A stretch of DNA of 5,429 nt from an uncultured Clostridia bacterium (GTDB lineage: Bacteria; Bacillota; Clostridia; Peptostreptococcales; Anaerovoracaceae). The DNA lies in the NCBI GenBank assembly GCA_937889655.1, contig CALBZG010000137.1:1-5429 (forward strand), written 5' to 3'. How positions within the stretch are numbered: the first letter of the stretch is position 1; the number at the start of each line of letters is the position of its first letter. Shown here in pieces: positions 5,251-5,429 of the stretch. Made by a program: the position numbers and the translations under genes. Under the pieces are notes generated by a model that was given only the letters and a program-made list of their open reading frames with translations, ran no database searches and was not told where the DNA came from.

Positions 5251-5429
5251 TCACATCTCCCGGGTGAGGATCCGTTTCAGCCTTGCAAACCTCGGCAGTC
5301 CGTCCTTATATGGCATCTGAACATCTCCCTGTATCAAAGGATAGGTATAGTCCAGAAAATCCTTGCGCAAAGCGTTTCCCGCTTCATTGATCCATTCCCT
5401 CGGTATGCGTTTCACCGCGTTGGCGACAT
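5251..5429 (-). CDS. 6-phosphofructokinase (ATP- or PPi-dependent, long clostridial type), C-terminal end, truncated by window edge
   Basis: The minus strand is open from the window edge to TGA 5251-5253 and yields 58 complete codons, starting VANAVKRIPREWINEAGN and continuing with FLDYTYPLIQGDV and YKDGLPRFARL. The pattern V-A-N-x-x-K-x-x-P-R-E-W-I-N, then D-Y-x-x-P-L-I-Q-G, then G-L-P, is recalled as the C-terminus of the long (about 400-residue) phosphofructokinases common in Clostridia and related to PPi-dependent enzymes. The enzyme phosphorylates fructose 6-phosphate to fructose 1,6-bisphosphate in cytoplasmic glycolysis. The residues that distinguish ATP from PPi as donor lie outside the window, so the donor and a gene symbol are left open. 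The start is not visible. The gene is convergent with the transporter gene and belongs to a different transcription unit from comEC-holA. Confidence 0.8.
   Translation of the reverse strand, partial: VANAVKRIPREWINEAGNALRKDFLDYTYPLIQGDVQMPYKDGLPRFARLKRILTREM

Noticed and set aside
5257..5268. CTCCCGGGTGAG as a hairpin or operator
   Set aside because: It lies in the phosphofructokinase coding region and is only a short imperfect palindrome around CCCGGG.

Overview
The window reads as an ordinary chromosomal segment of a low-to-moderate GC member of the Bacillota, most likely in Clostridia. The evidence is the comEC-holA neighbourhood, strong AGGAG-type ribosome binding sites, TTGAAA-N17-TATAAT promoter architecture, a TTG start, and protein sequences of clostridial type. 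I cannot place it to genus from sequence alone. No mobile element, CRISPR array, tRNA or rRNA is visible, and I see no convincing new multi-gene system.

Layout. Positions 1-627 (minus strand) hold the N-terminal 209 codons of a membrane-anchored protein that I read as a class A penicillin-binding protein; its catalytic domains lie beyond the left edge. Positions 628-822 form a 195-bp divergent intergenic region with two back-to-back extended -10 promoters, one firing left into the PBP gene and one firing right into comEC. Positions 823-3243 encode ComEC, the DNA-uptake channel with a C-terminal metallo-beta-lactamase (MBL) domain. Positions 3213-4331 encode HolA, the delta subunit of the DNA polymerase III clamp loader, overlapping comEC by 31 bp. 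Positions 4331-5215 encode an EamA/DMT-family transporter overlapping holA by one base (TAATG). Positions 5251-5429 (minus strand) hold the last 58 codons of a 6-phosphofructokinase, convergent with the transporter gene across a 35-bp gap.

The three plus-strand genes look like one translationally coupled operon driven by the promoter at 724-752. ComEC and HolA are linked by gene order rather than a shared pathway: one imports and probably processes DNA, the other loads the sliding clamp for replication. The transporter sits where many Bacillota carry rpsT.

Three points deserve a second look. (1) The long open frame of comEC begins at a TTG that is the -35 box of its own promoter, so the real start is ATG 823. 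(2) A 13-bp sequence containing a ribosome binding site occurs twice in the PBP gene, before the TTG start and again before an in-frame ATG at codon 132, which suggests long and short PBP forms. (3) HolA carries an expanded, charged DKQ-repeat loop encoded by a 9-bp tandem repeat.
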